Positions 39,479 to 48,271 of a stretch of 49,316 nt of DNA are shown here, one piece after another. The notes beneath the pieces were generated by a model, which was given only the letters and a program-made list of their open reading frames with translations, was not told where the DNA came from and made no database searches. The position numbers and the translations under genes are program-made. Position 1 is the first letter of the stretch. Every line of letters starts with the position of its first letter. Origin of the DNA: CAZQSS01 sp964596405 (GTDB lineage: Bacteria > Patescibacteriota > Patescibacteriia > Magasanikbacterales > UBA10003); the NCBI GenBank assembly GCA_964596405.1, contig CAZQSS010000004.1:1-49316 (forward strand). The letters run 5' to 3'.

Positions 39479-39507
39479 CTTGACAAACAAATTTACTTAT
39501 ATTATGC
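39479..39507 (+). promoter_or_regulatory. promoter of the toxin-antitoxin operon
   Basis: TTGACA, a 17-base spacer, TATGCT, about 35 bases before the antitoxin start. A divergent promoter faces the other way. Confidence 0.75.
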
Positions 39508-39541
39508 TATAGGTGTAGTTAAATATTTAAATTAAAGCCAT

Positions 39542-40264
39542 ATGCCCGACAAAAAACTAGACATTCGTCAGTTGCGGGGACAGTTTAACATGTCACAGGA
39601 GGAATTAGCCAGGCGGTTGGGGATGTCGCGACCGACTTTGGTTAAGATTGAGACCGGTGGGCGAAATTTATCAATACAGGAAGAGCAAAAAATACGAGAG
39701 GTTTTTGATTTGATTAAAGATGTGGAGAACAAAGACCCAGACATAAGGATAAGTATTCCAAAGAAAAATCTGGACAAGTTTAAACAGGTTTTGTTGTATG
39801 TATTGCAGAAGGTGGGCGGCAAACCAAACGTGGGCATGACGGTGTTATATAAACTATTGTATTTTATTGATTTTGATTATTACGAAAAGCATGAGGAGCA
39901 GTTGATGGGTTTGACTTATATTAAGAATCTTCATGGTCCAACGCCTAAAGAATTTATTAAAGTTGTTGAACAAATGAAGCAAAATGGAGAGTTGGAAGAA
40001 GTGCGGAGCAAGTACTTTACTTATGAGCAGAAGAAATTTATCCCGGTTGTTCAGTCTGATTTGTCTAGAATTAGTGGGCAAGAATTGGCGATGATCGACG
40101 ATGTTCTTAATCGTTTATCTGATAAAACCGTAACCGAGCTGTCAGACCATTCTCACAAAGATATACCATATCTTACGGCTAACAACGGTGAGGCCTTAAG
40201 TTATGAGTCTGTATTTTATCGGGGTGACGAATATTCACAAAGAGAATATGCCGATGAATTATAG
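39542..40264 (+). CDS. HTH plus Panacea (DUF4065) antitoxin
   Basis: The 240-residue protein has an XRE helix-turn-helix (about 8-60: LRGQFNMSQEELARRLGMSRPTLVKIETG). A DUF4065/Panacea domain follows (about 75-235: LYVLQKVGGKPNVGMTVLYKLLYFIDFDYYEKHEEQLMGLTYIKNLHGPTP). Panacea domains serve as antitoxins for many unrelated toxins, and the HTH suggests operon autoregulation. Its stop overlaps the start of the downstream toxin, typical of such pairs. Confidence 0.88.
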   Translation: MPDKKLDIRQLRGQFNMSQEELARRLGMSRPTLVKIETGGRNLSIQEEQKIREVFDLIKDVENKDPDIRISIPKKNLDKFKQVLLYVLQKVGGKPNVGMTVLYKLLYFIDFDYYEKHEEQLMGLTYIKNLHGPTPKEFIKVVEQMKQNGELEEVRSKYFTYEQKKFIPVVQSDLSRISGQELAMIDDVLNRLSDKTVTELSDHSHKDIPYLTANNGEALSYESVFYRGDEYSQREYADEL

Positions 40265-40610
40265 ACAAACGAATGAATTTAAAAATGATTTTAAGCGTTT
40301 ACAGAAGAAATACCGAACATTATCTGATGATTTAGAAGAATTGAAAAGCGTGTTGGAAATTAGACCCTTGGGCGCGGGAAAAAATTTTGTGATTCTCACA
40401 AATAAAAATGGCGCAACTATAATCAAGGCCAGATTGTTTTGTCGATGTTTAAAAAGAAATAGTTTGCGGATTATTTATGCTTATATTGAGAAAAGCGCGG
40501 CAATCGAATTTATTGGAATTGAATTTATCGAGCTGTATTTTAAAGGTGAGAAAGTAAATGAAGATCAGGAGAGAATTAGGGAATATCTAAAAAATTTTAA
40601 AACCGCCTAA
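40248..40610 (+). CDS. RelE/ParE-like toxin
   Basis: With the start at ATG 40248 (or 40254) inside the antitoxin end, the product has about 120 residues (MPMNYRQTNEFKNDFKRLQKKYRTLSDDLEEL...). The start F-x-N-D-F-K-R-L-x-K-K-Y, the central LGAGKNF and ...IIKARLFCRCLKRNSLRIIYAYIE strand pair, and the final helix fit RelE/ParE ribonuclease-like toxins. Its catalytic residues cannot be judged by eye. It is paired with the Panacea antitoxin. The stop codon lies inside the terminator hairpin at 40602. Confidence 0.82.
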   Translation: MPMNYRQTNEFKNDFKRLQKKYRTLSDDLEELKSVLEIRPLGAGKNFVILTNKNGATIIKARLFCRCLKRNSLRIIYAYIEKSAAIEFIGIEFIELYFKGEKVNEDQERIREYLKNFKTA

Positions 40611-40625
40611 AAGGCGGTTTTTTCT
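40602..40625 (+). terminator. terminator of the toxin-antitoxin operon
   Basis: AAACCGCC-TAAAA-GGCGGTTT with T-run; the loop includes the toxin stop codon. Confidence 0.88.
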
Positions 40626-40628
40626 TCC

Positions 40629-40637
40629 TTATCCACA
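40629..40637 (+). other. perfect DnaA box
   Basis: TTATCCACA directly upstream of the -35 box at 40656. Confidence 0.6.
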
Positions 40638-40655
40638 GCCTTTCCCCACCCCCTC

Positions 40656-40684
40656 TTGACAGGATTTGGGGTATCTGCTATAAT
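40656..40684 (+). promoter_or_regulatory. consensus promoter upstream of rRNA
   Basis: TTGACA (40656-40661), a 17-base spacer, TATAAT (40679-40684). It drives the small RNA at 40691 and perhaps the 23S gene by read-through. Confidence 0.88.
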
Positions 40685-40690
40685 CTAACC

Positions 40691-40860
40691 AATGTTAAAA
40701 ATAGCTCAAAATTTAGCTAAAATATTCTAACTCAAGTATCCTTATTAAATTAAGGAAACCGCTGAGAATTTATCAAAATATGTTTAATAACTCCAATTTT
40801 GCATAAGTTCCAGCCGCCCGTGAGGGTGAATTTTGAAGGCCGCTGGAAAGCGGTTTTTTT
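40691..40860 (+). ncRNA. possible small RNA of about 170 bases
   Basis: It lies between a perfect promoter and a terminator (CCGCT-GGAA-AGCGG plus T7 at 40840-40860). It holds only a 12-codon ORF (MLKIAQNLAKIF, 40692-40730) that would start at or next to the transcript's first base. It could be a leader RNA with attenuator for the rRNA operon. Confidence 0.5.
40840..40860 (+). terminator. terminator or attenuator before rRNA
   Basis: CCGCT-GGAA-AGCGG stem-loop with seven T. H1 copy V begins in the T-run. Confidence 0.8.
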
Positions 40861-40916
40861 GTTAACGACCAAAAATTTAGAGCCAAAGGCGAAGAAATTT
40901 TTGTGTCAGTTAACAA
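40859..40916 (+). repeat. H1 palindrome, copy V
   Basis: TTGTTAACGACCAAAAATTT pairs with AAATTTTTGTGTCAGTTAAC. Nearly the same as copy II. Confidence 0.85.
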
Positions 40917-41028
40917 CCCCGCACTAAACTTAAGCACGATCATTCAATTAAGTAAACGAAAGGCGAAGCCGTTGCCGTGGCACAAGTAAACGATCAAGTC
41001 AGACAGACTTTGAGTTTCAGTGCCGGGG
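40917..41028 (+). repeat. H2 structured element, copy V
   Basis: CCCCGCACTAAACT pairs with AGTTTCAGTGC-C-GGGG (an extra C at the usual bulge position). The core is ACGAAAGGCGAAGCCGTTGC followed by CGTGGCACAA; here the GCC/GGC hairpin is flipped to GGC/GCC. Confidence 0.83.
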
Positions 41029-41196
41029 TAGCCGACAAGAATTGTTATAATGAGCAAAGAGAAGAATCAAAAAATTCCTCGCTTTGCTCAGGATAACAAA
41101 CGTGGAAGGACATCCTGAAAATGGACATTGACAATTCAACTCAATATCCCAAATAAAAATGGTAAGAGCACAAAAATATTGCAATTAAGTGAATAA

Positions 41197-41311
41197 ACCC
41201 CCACACCAATCTTGAGTAAGATTTTCAATTATTGGAAGTGTGAGCTGTAAAGCGGCTTCGCCTCCCAAGATAATAAAATTTGAAGATTGTTGCCGAGATT
41301 GGTGTGGGGGT
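41197..41311 (-). repeat. H2-like structured element, copy VI (no H1)
   Basis: CCCCCACACCAATCT pairs perfectly with AGATTGGTGTGGGGG. On the minus strand the core GGGAGGCGAAGCCGCTTTAC resembles copy V. It lies directly upstream of the 23S processing stem. Confidence 0.65.
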
Positions 41312-41314
41312 AAA

Positions 41315-41335
41315 TTGAATGAATCTCCAATAAGA
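41315..41335 (+). other. 23S precursor processing stem, 5' arm
   Basis: TTGAATGAATCTCCAATAAGA can pair with the trailer (46379-46404) to form the RNase III-type stalk around 23S rRNA. Confidence 0.7.
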
Positions 41336-41920
41336 TGGAGAAGAACTTAAGTGCACATGGTGGATGCCTAGACATCAAAAAGGCGATGAAGGACGTAGCA
41401 GCCTGCGATAAGCCTCGGGGAAGTGGCAAGCAACTTTTGATCCGGGGATTTCCGAATGGGGTAACCTCTTTGACTGAAGGTCAAAGGCCCTGCTTCGCGA
41501 GAAGCAATGGCGCATACCCGGCGAACTGAAACATCTTAGTAGCCGGAGGAAAAGAAACAAAAAAGGATTCCCTAAGTAGTGGCGAGCGAAAGGGGAACAG
41601 TCTAAACCCTTCACTTTTTTAGCTTTCCGTAAATCTGATGGTGTTTACATTATTGGATGGAAGATTGTTAAAAGGGTATAGGTCTCATAAAGTGAGGGGG
41701 GTTGAATGGCAACTGCGTTATTCTCCTGTAAGAATAGGTAGAGTAAAAATTATGATTTCCCTAGTAGAATCCGCTGGAAAGCGGAACCCTAGAAGGTGAT
41801 AGTCCTGTACGCGAAAGGGATTGTAACTCTACTGTGGTTGTCCATAAGTATCACCAGACTCGAGAAATCTGGTGAGAAGCCGGCTCGACTATAGAGCCAA
41901 GACTAAATACTTTTGATGAT

Positions 41921-41957
<37 letters not shown>

Positions 41958-42617
41958 CAGCCCGGTGAGGGCGATGAAATAGTATCTGAAACCATGTGCT
42001 TACAAAGAGTCAGAGCCCGGTGTGCGACATCGGGAAGATCGAGGTCCTTTTATATTTATTATGAAACTGAATGTTTCAAATGAAGGATTTCGAATTTCCG
42101 CTGTCGCACATGGGTGATGGCGTTCCTATTGAAGAATGAGCCAACGAGTTTATGGGGTGCGGTTCGCCTAAGGGCCTTTGGTCCGGAGGCATAGTGAAAG
42201 CGAGCGTTAATAGCGCTACTCGATCGCACCTATAAGACCCGAAGCCGGATGAGCAAACCATGACCAGGATGAACCCTATCGAAAGATGGGGGGAGGTCCG
42301 AACCCACTAGCCGTGCAACACTAGGGGATGAGTTGTGGTTAGGAGAGAAATTCTAATCGAATTCGGCGATAGCTGGTTCTCCCCGAAATAGCTTTAGCGC
42401 TAGCCTCGAGAGTTCCCTTTGGCTGTAGAGCACTGAATGAGAAGTGGCGGAGCAATCCGTCGCATTTCAACCAAACTCCGAATGCCAAAGATTAATATCT
42501 CGGGAGTCAGTCCGTGGGGGCTAAGCTCCATGTGACAAAAAGGGAAAAGCCTACGATCGCAATCTAAGGTCCCTAAATCTAGATTAAGTGTAAAAGGAAG
42601 TGGAATGACTTAAACAA

Positions 42618-42648
<31 letters not shown>

Positions 42649-43547
42649 TAAAGAAAGCGTAACAGCTCACTGGTCAAGTTGTTCTGCACCCAAAATGTTT
42701 CGGGGCTAAAATCTAGTACCGAAGATGCGGGTTCACGAGTTCTCCGGAATTCGTGAGCGGTAGGGGAGCGTTCTTAGTGCAGTGAAGCCGGACCCGTGAG
42801 GGCCGGTGGAGCGCTAAGAAGTGAGAATGTTGGCATAAGTAGCAAAAACTCTGTTGAAAACACAGAGCACCGTAAACCTAAGGTTTCCTGGGCAACGCAA
42901 ATCGACCCAGGGTTAGTCGGTCCTAAGGTGAGTCCGCCGCAGTCTGCGACGGGGTAGCCGATGGATGAGGCCGTTAATATTCGGCCACTTCTTTAAAGTT
43001 GTCATGCATTGACACATCGCAAAGATATGAGCGTATTTTGGTTATATACGTTTCGCAAGAAAGAGGTGAAGCCGCAAGGTGAATCCGATTCACGTTGGCG
43101 CGGTGTCGAGAAAAGATGCCGGGCGCTAACTTTAAAGAATCCGTACCGTAAACCGACACAGGTGGGTGGGCACAAGTGTGCCAAGGTGTACGAGAGAACC
43201 CTCGTTAAGGAACTCGGCAAAAAAGCATGCGTAACTTCGGGATAAGCATTTCCTCCTTCACTCTTTGCTCCGTAAAAAGCTTGGGGACAACGTTTTCCTA
43301 TTTATTTAGGACGGTGTTATCTCTAGATTGATACGGGGCGAAGAGTGAAGGAGGACGCAGCAAGCAATTTCAAGCGACTGTTTAACAAAAACACAGGTCT
43401 CTGCTAAGCCGCAAGGCAAAGTATAGGGGCTGATGCCTGGCCAGTGTCAGAACGTTAAGGTGAGGGGTCATCTCCGCCGCAAGGCGGGGGGCAGCTCTGA
43501 GCTGAAGCGCTGATGAACGCCGGCGGTAACTATAACCGTCCTAAGGT

Positions 43548-44275
43548 AGAAGGTATTTGCCATTGAAAAAACAATGGATTTGCTGCCTTAGTAAAATCTA
43601 GCTATATGCTGGAAACTCTGGTAAAGTTGAAGCTACTATGGTATAATTCGTCCATAGACGAATATGCCAAGTAAAAAAGTTTCAAATACAGACAACCAGC
43701 AGGAAAGACTAGAAATCAAATATTGGATAGTCGGCTTTGTTGATGGCGAAGGGAGTTTTTTAGTAAGCATCTTTCGCAACAAAACTACAAAGTCCGGCTG
43801 GCAAGTATTCCCTGAGTTCGTGGTCACCCAGGGCGCCAAGAGCCTTAAAGCTCTTGAGCTGATCAGAAACTTTTTTGGATGCGGGTCGATTTTCATTAAT
43901 CGGCGATCCGACAACCATCACGAAGATTTATATCGTTTCTGTGTCCGGTCATTAAATGACTTAAACCAGAAAGTTATACCGTTTTTTGAACGATATAAGT
44001 TGCGGACGGCCAAAAAAGACGACTTTGAAAAATTCAAAGCGGTGGTCAAGCTGATGCGCCGGGGAGCTCATCTTAAAACAGATGGATTCAAAAAGATTCA
44101 AAAAATATCTTTAACCATGAATCGCAAGGGAATAAAAAGATTCTAGAATCCTCAGAGACTATACGCTAGACCCGCCGAAGAGGCGCGGAAGATATAGTCC
44201 GACCTGCATAGAGATATGCAGAATGCGGCAGAAATGACCGCATCGATTCCGCTAAAACGGAATTTGTAACATCAG
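43548..44275 (+). other. group I intron 1 in 23S (E. coli position about 1931)
   Basis: It interrupts CCTAAGGT|AGCGAAAT. The internal guide GCCTTAG (near 43583) pairs with the CTAAGG of the exon. GCTGGAAACTC (43605) and CAGAGACTATACG...GATATAGTCC form the typical core. The intron ends in G. It hosts a LAGLIDADG gene. Confidence 0.9.
43664..44146 (+). CDS. LAGLIDADG homing endonuclease in intron 1
   Basis: The 160-residue protein has one LAGLIDADG-type motif (WIVGFVDGEGSF at 26-37) and the typical single-motif fold length, so it acts as a homodimer. It would cut intron-less 23S genes near position 1931 and promote homing. The ORF appears intact. A TATAAT-like sequence lies just upstream. Confidence 0.92.
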   Translation: MPSKKVSNTDNQQERLEIKYWIVGFVDGEGSFLVSIFRNKTTKSGWQVFPEFVVTQGAKSLKALELIRNFFGCGSIFINRRSDNHHEDLYRFCVRSLNDLNQKVIPFFERYKLRTAKKDDFEKFKAVVKLMRRGAHLKTDGFKKIQKISLTMNRKGIKRF

Positions 44276-44810
44276 AGCGAAATACCTTGTCGTGTAAGTT
44301 ACGACGCGCACGAATGGCATAACGACTTGAAAACTGTCTCGACGAGGGACTCGGCGAAATTGCAAGAGAAGTGAAGATGCTTCTTACCCACAACTAGACG
44401 AAAAGACCCCGTGAAGCTTTACTACAGCTTGATATTGAGTTAAGAATTCTTTTGTTCAGCGTAGGTGGGAGCCGCAAGGCGCCAATGAGACACCACCCTT
44501 GAGATTTTTTAATTCTAACCATTCCACGTTATCCGTGGAGAGGGACAGTATCTGGTGGGTAGTTTATCTGGGGCGGATGCCTCCTAAAATGTAACGGAGG
44601 CGTTTACAAAGGTAGGCTTAGCTCCAATGGAAACGGAGCCGGACGTGCAATGGCACAAGCCTGCTTTACTGCAAGACCCACAAGTCGCGCAGTCCCGAAA
44701 GGGGAACATAGTGATCCGACGATCCAATGTAGGATGGTCGAAGCTCAACGGATAAAAGCTACTCCGGGGATAACAGGCTGATCGGGTCCAAGAGTCCACA
44801 TCGACGACCC

Positions 44811-44851
<41 letters not shown>

Positions 44852-44926
44852 GAGAAGCTCCCAAGGGTTGGACTGTTCGTCCATTAAAGCGGTACGTGAG
44901 CTGGGTTCAGAACGTCGCGAGACAGT

Positions 44927-45303
44927 TAACATACGAGCTGTCTATAAATCTAGTCCCGATTCCGTGAGGAATACGGGATCCCGATTTTCTTTTAGAATAT
45001 CGGGACTAAATGCTGGAAACTCTGTTCAGCGACTCTTAAGAAATTTTAGGAGATTTCATTAAGAGACTGGTGAATCTCACACTACTTATGATATAATTGA
45101 TGTATTATGAGTCAAAAAGTGTTGAGCGCAGACAATCAGCAGGAAAGATCAATGTCTTTAAATTAAGACGTTGAAATCCTCAGAGACTATACGCTAGACC
45201 CGCCGAAGAGGCGTGGAAGATATAGTCCGAACCACTAAGCGATTAGTGGAGTGCTCATAGAAATATGGCATCAATCCTCAAAATGAGGATGAGTAACATA
45301 ATG
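44927..45303 (+). other. group I intron 2 in 23S (near A2602 of the peptidyl-transferase centre)
   Basis: It interrupts GAGACAGT|TCGGTC. The core is similar to intron 1 (ATGCTGGAAACTCTG, CAGAGACTATACGCTAGACC, GATATAGTCC). It is only 377 bases long and has no complete ORF. The exact edges could shift by one T. Confidence 0.88.
45107..45166 (+). pseudogene. stump of a LAGLIDADG gene in intron 2
   Basis: MSQKVLSADNQQERSMSLN-stop matches the start of the intron 1 endonuclease (MPSKKVSNTDNQQERLEI). The rest of the gene has been deleted. Confidence 0.85.
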
Positions 45304-45355
45304 TCGGTCTCCTATCTGTTGTGGGCGTGGAAATTTGAGAAGGCTCATCTCTAGT

Positions 45356-46153
45356 AGGCCTTTTAAGGCCCTGCTACTGTTCAGAGCAATTTGAACTGAC
45401 AATTCAGCTAATAACGGTGAAGTCTTCATATGTGTTTATGGTCTGCAGATAACTTTTTCTGGACGGTCCAATGAAAAAGTGGTACTATATGGTTGAGGAC
45501 CATAATTCATATATAAGATAATACCGTGGGAAGTCAACCAACCAAAGAAGAACTCGCTTACATCGCCGGCTTTCTAGACGGCGACGGCAGCTTAATGCTG
45601 CAATTAAAGAAGCGGAGCGATTCTAAAAGAGGGTGGCGTTTGATGGCGACAATCTGTTTATATCAAGATTCTCGCCACGAAGATCCTCTTTATTGGATGC
45701 GTCAAAAGTTTGGCATCGGATATATTTCTCATCGGAATGATGGGATGACGGAACTGAGAATCAACGGTTTTAAGCAGGTTCGCGATATCATTGCCAAATT
45801 GGAACCGTATTTGCGGTTTAAGAAAAAACAAGCCAAGGCTATTCGCCGCGCTTGCGAAATTCTAAGCCGCAGATCAATGCGATTATTGACCAGAAGAGAC
45901 AAAGAAAGTATTTGTAAATACCTTCAGTCAATTCAGGAAAATAATTATACGACGCGCCATAAAAAAAGTTCCAAGCAATTGAGAACAATGATTGGTTTGA
46001 CCCCGTAACGACTGATTTCCGCCTTAGGCGGAATGAGATAGAAGGTGTTCTGTGCGAAAGCCAGAAAATTAGAACTTCTATCACACGCTGACCCCTTTAT
46101 GCCAATAAAGGGTGAAGATATAGTCTACACTTCTGGAAACAGGAGAGTATGTG
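45356..46153 (+). other. group I intron 3 in the sarcin-ricin loop of 23S
   Basis: It interrupts CTCTAGT|ACGAGAGGACC, that is, after the base equivalent to U2656, inside the loop that elongation factors contact. It has a LAGLIDADG gene and ends in G. Confidence 0.88.
45526..46008 (+). CDS. LAGLIDADG homing endonuclease in intron 3
   Basis: The 160-residue protein starts at GTG 45526 and has YIAGFLDGDGSLML as its single LAGLIDADG motif (residues 12-25). It differs clearly from the intron 1 enzyme, so the introns probably arrived separately. The ORF is intact and would home to the sarcin-ricin site. Confidence 0.92.
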   Translation: MGSQPTKEELAYIAGFLDGDGSLMLQLKKRSDSKRGWRLMATICLYQDSRHEDPLYWMRQKFGIGYISHRNDGMTELRINGFKQVRDIIAKLEPYLRFKKKQAKAIRRACEILSRRSMRLLTRRDKESICKYLQSIQENNYTTRHKKSSKQLRTMIGLTP

Positions 46154-46228
46154 ACGAGAGGACCGAGATGAATGAACCTCTAGTGTACGGGTTGTGGTAC
46201 CAACCGCATCGCCCGGTAGCTATGTTCA

Positions 46229-46265
<37 letters not shown>

Positions 46266-46378
46266 GTCTTCAAGATTAAATTTCATAGACTCCCGTGAGA
46301 CTAACGGGTTGATAGGCTCCAAGTGTAAGGTCCGTAAGGATTTCAGCTGAGGAGTACTAATAAGTCATTTTCTTCTCT

Positions 46379-46404
46379 GTCTTATTGAAGATTTATTCAT
46401 TCAA
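46379..46404 (+). other. 23S precursor processing stem, 3' arm
   Basis: Complementary to 41315-41335. A separate spacer hairpin (ACCCACACACCT/AGGTGTGTGGGT) follows at 46409-46442. Confidence 0.7.
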
Positions 46405-46453
46405 AAAAATTTACCCACACACCTATTTTTAGGTGTGTGGGTTTAAAAGGCAT

Positions 46454-46577
46454 TGTTTTGGTGGCACAAACGGAGAGGCCACACCCGATCCCATCCCGAA
46501 CTCGGCAGTTAAGCTCTCCAGTGCTGATGATAGCCGGACCCAATCCGGTCCCGCAAAAGTAGGCCGCCGCCAGAACA
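46454..46577 (+). rRNA. rrf: 5S ribosomal RNA
   Basis: Typical 5S blocks: CCCGATCCCATCCCGAACTC and GCAAAAGTAGGCCGCCGCC. The closing stem TGTTTTGG/CCAGAACA is extended by ATTG/CAAT. Confidence 0.95.
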
Positions 46578-46595
46578 ATGCCTTTTAAGGTACTC

Positions 46596-46635
46596 AAAAA
46601 AACCTCCTCCGACGTCATGTCGGAGGAGGTTTTTG
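46596..46635. terminator. bidirectional terminator between 5S and the phosphofructokinase gene
   Basis: AAACCTCCTCCGAC/GTCGGAGGAGGTTT with A- and T-runs on either side. Confidence 0.9.
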
Positions 46636-46646
46636 TTTGGTGAAAA

Positions 46647-47795
46647 TTATAGTTGAGCGAATTGTTTTTGTAATTCTTCGTAAATCGTCTGGGCGGGCAT
46701 CTGGCCCAAGGCCGGTTCCATATAATCCAGATATTTTTGAGTGACGGTCAGTTCTTCAAAATTAAAAAATTCATCAGGCAGGCGGCGATAATTATTTTCT
46801 CCGGTCATTTGGGCCAAGTCGCACTCGGTTACGGCCATGTCCATACTCTTGGGGTCGGGCCTGACCAGAACGGCGGCCAAACCGAATTTTTTTTCTTTGA
46901 TGAGATCCACGGCTTTCTGCCCCATCTCTACGCTCAGCCGATATTCCAACGGCAAAATGTCAGCCGCCTCCAAATAATTGCCCGGGTAAAGGGCGCGCAC
47001 TTCCAGTCCCAAATCATTTTTCATGGCGTCGGCCAGGGCGGTGCAGACAAAAAAAGCGCGCTTGGTGCCGAACTGATCGGCTTGAGTATCAGAGAGGCCG
47101 GTGATTTCTTTATTGAAGTGGGCATGCTGGGCGACCACCACCAGGGCGTAATGGCCATTGGCCCGGTAACGTTTTTTTGTAATCTCCAAAAATTTTTGCC
47201 AGTCGGTTTCTTTTTCTGACGGCACAATCACATCGGCCAGGCCGTAAATGCCGGCGGCGGCCAGCCACCCGGCGTCATAACCCAGGGCCTCCACCACAAA
47301 AATCCGCGAAAGGTTGTAAGCGGCGTGCATTTTAATTTTTTTCAGATAATCGGCAAACGCGGCCGCGGCCGAAGGGTAGCCGGGCGTCCAGTAAGTCCCG
47401 GTCAGATCGTTATCAATGGTTTTGGGCAGGCCGACAATCGGCAAATCTTCCTCCTGGGCCAGTTTTTGGGCCGCGCCCAGAGTATCATCCCCGCCAATGG
47501 CAATCACCGCGTCAAAATTCTGTTCGGCGATTTTTTTCTTGATCTGGCCGACCCCGCCACCAATTTTGTAGGGATTGATGCGGCTGGAACGCAAGAGATT
47601 GCCGGTTTGGTTTTTGATTTTTTCCGCGTCAAAATCCGTCAGATCAATCAAAAGATTATCTTCTAAAAGCGAGCGCCAGCCGTGCGCCCCGCCCCAAATC
47701 TCCCATTCATTTTTTTGCGCGGCGGTAATGACGCCGTAGAGCAGGCTGTTTAAAGCGGGCGATAATCCCCCGCCGGTAAAGACTAAAATTTTCAT
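46647..47795 (-). CDS. pfkA: 6-phosphofructokinase, pyrophosphate-type
   Basis: The 382-residue protein is of the PfkA family. GGDDT at 101-105 has Asp where ATP enzymes have Gly, and PKTIDND at 124-130 has Lys where ATP enzymes have Gly. Both are the classic signs of pyrophosphate as phosphoryl donor, a reversible step. The N-terminal GGGLSPALN loop is unusual (normally GGDxPGMN). Together with the H+-pyrophosphatase it points to pyrophosphate-based energy saving. Confidence 0.9.
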   Translation of the reverse strand: MKILVFTGGGLSPALNSLLYGVITAAQKNEWEIWGGAHGWRSLLEDNLLIDLTDFDAEKIKNQTGNLLRSSRINPYKIGGGVGQIKKKIAEQNFDAVIAIGGDDTLGAAQKLAQEEDLPIVGLPKTIDNDLTGTYWTPGYPSAAAAFADYLKKIKMHAAYNLSRIFVVEALGYDAGWLAAAGIYGLADVIVPSEKETDWQKFLEITKKRYRANGHYALVVVAQHAHFNKEITGLSDTQADQFGTKRAFFVCTALADAMKNDLGLEVRALYPGNYLEAADILPLEYRLSVEMGQKAVDLIKEKKFGLAAVLVRPDPKSMDMAVTECDLAQMTGENNYRRLPDEFFNFEELTVTQKYLDYMEPALGQMPAQTIYEELQKQFAQL

Positions 47796-47799
47796 ATAT

Positions 47800-47880
47800 C
47801 ACATAGCATGAAACACGTAACATTATCCCATAATCCATGTTACATGTTGTGTGTTGTGTGTTCCATGAAGATATTTTATC
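47800..47880. repeat. low-complexity TGTTGTGTG-type spacer
   Basis: Short slipped repeats of ATGTTACATG and GTGTTGTGTGTT type upstream of the phosphofructokinase gene. No other feature is seen. Confidence 0.5.
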
Positions 47881-47894
47881 ATTTTTGAAGGAAA

Positions 47895-47923
47895 AGAAAA
47901 AGCAGACCGTTGGGGGTCTGCTT
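47895..47923 (-). terminator. terminator of the lipoprotein operon
   Basis: AAGCAGACC/GGTCTGCTT stem with a T-run on the minus strand. Confidence 0.8.
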
Positions 47924-47944
47924 GGGCTTTGTCATGGTGATTGT

Positions 47945-48247
47945 TCACTTCACCTTGAGTTTGCCTGTGATGAGCTTGTCTGCCGGGACCACTTCGCAGG
48001 GGATGGTGGCGAGAGCTGGCCCGCCGTGGTATGAGCCACCCCAGTAGTACTTGTAGCAAAGGCCGGTCACCGGATCTTTGACGTGAAGGCTGTCATTGAC
48101 GATCGCGTCCGCGATTTTTTGGTTAGACTTTGCGAGCCGTATTTCGAGAGTTTTCTCTCTCTGGCTGATTTCTTCTGCGCTGAGAGCACATCCGACCACG
48201 AAAACCATCATGAGGATAGTACACACGGCCGCAATCAGGGTTTTCAT
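47945..48247 (-). CDS. small lipoprotein
   Basis: The 100-residue product has a lipoprotein signal (MKTLIAAVCTILMMVFVVGC, lipobox FVVGC with Cys20) and a helical segment after it (SAEEISQREKTLEIRLAKSNQKIADAI). A Cys-containing C-terminal part follows (GLCYKYYWGGSYHGG...IPCEVV). LspA in this window would process it. It is downstream of the 33-residue peptide and preceded by AAAGGAGACAGAGA. Function is unknown. Confidence 0.82.
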   Translation of the reverse strand: MKTLIAAVCTILMMVFVVGCALSAEEISQREKTLEIRLAKSNQKIADAIVNDSLHVKDPVTGLCYKYYWGGSYHGGPALATIPCEVVPADKLITGKLKVK

Positions 48248-48271
48248 TCTCTGTCTCCTTTGTCCGGGCTG

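Noticed and set aside
34483..40610. An integrated prophage
   Set aside because: Apart from a BRO-N protein there are no structural, integrase or packaging genes.
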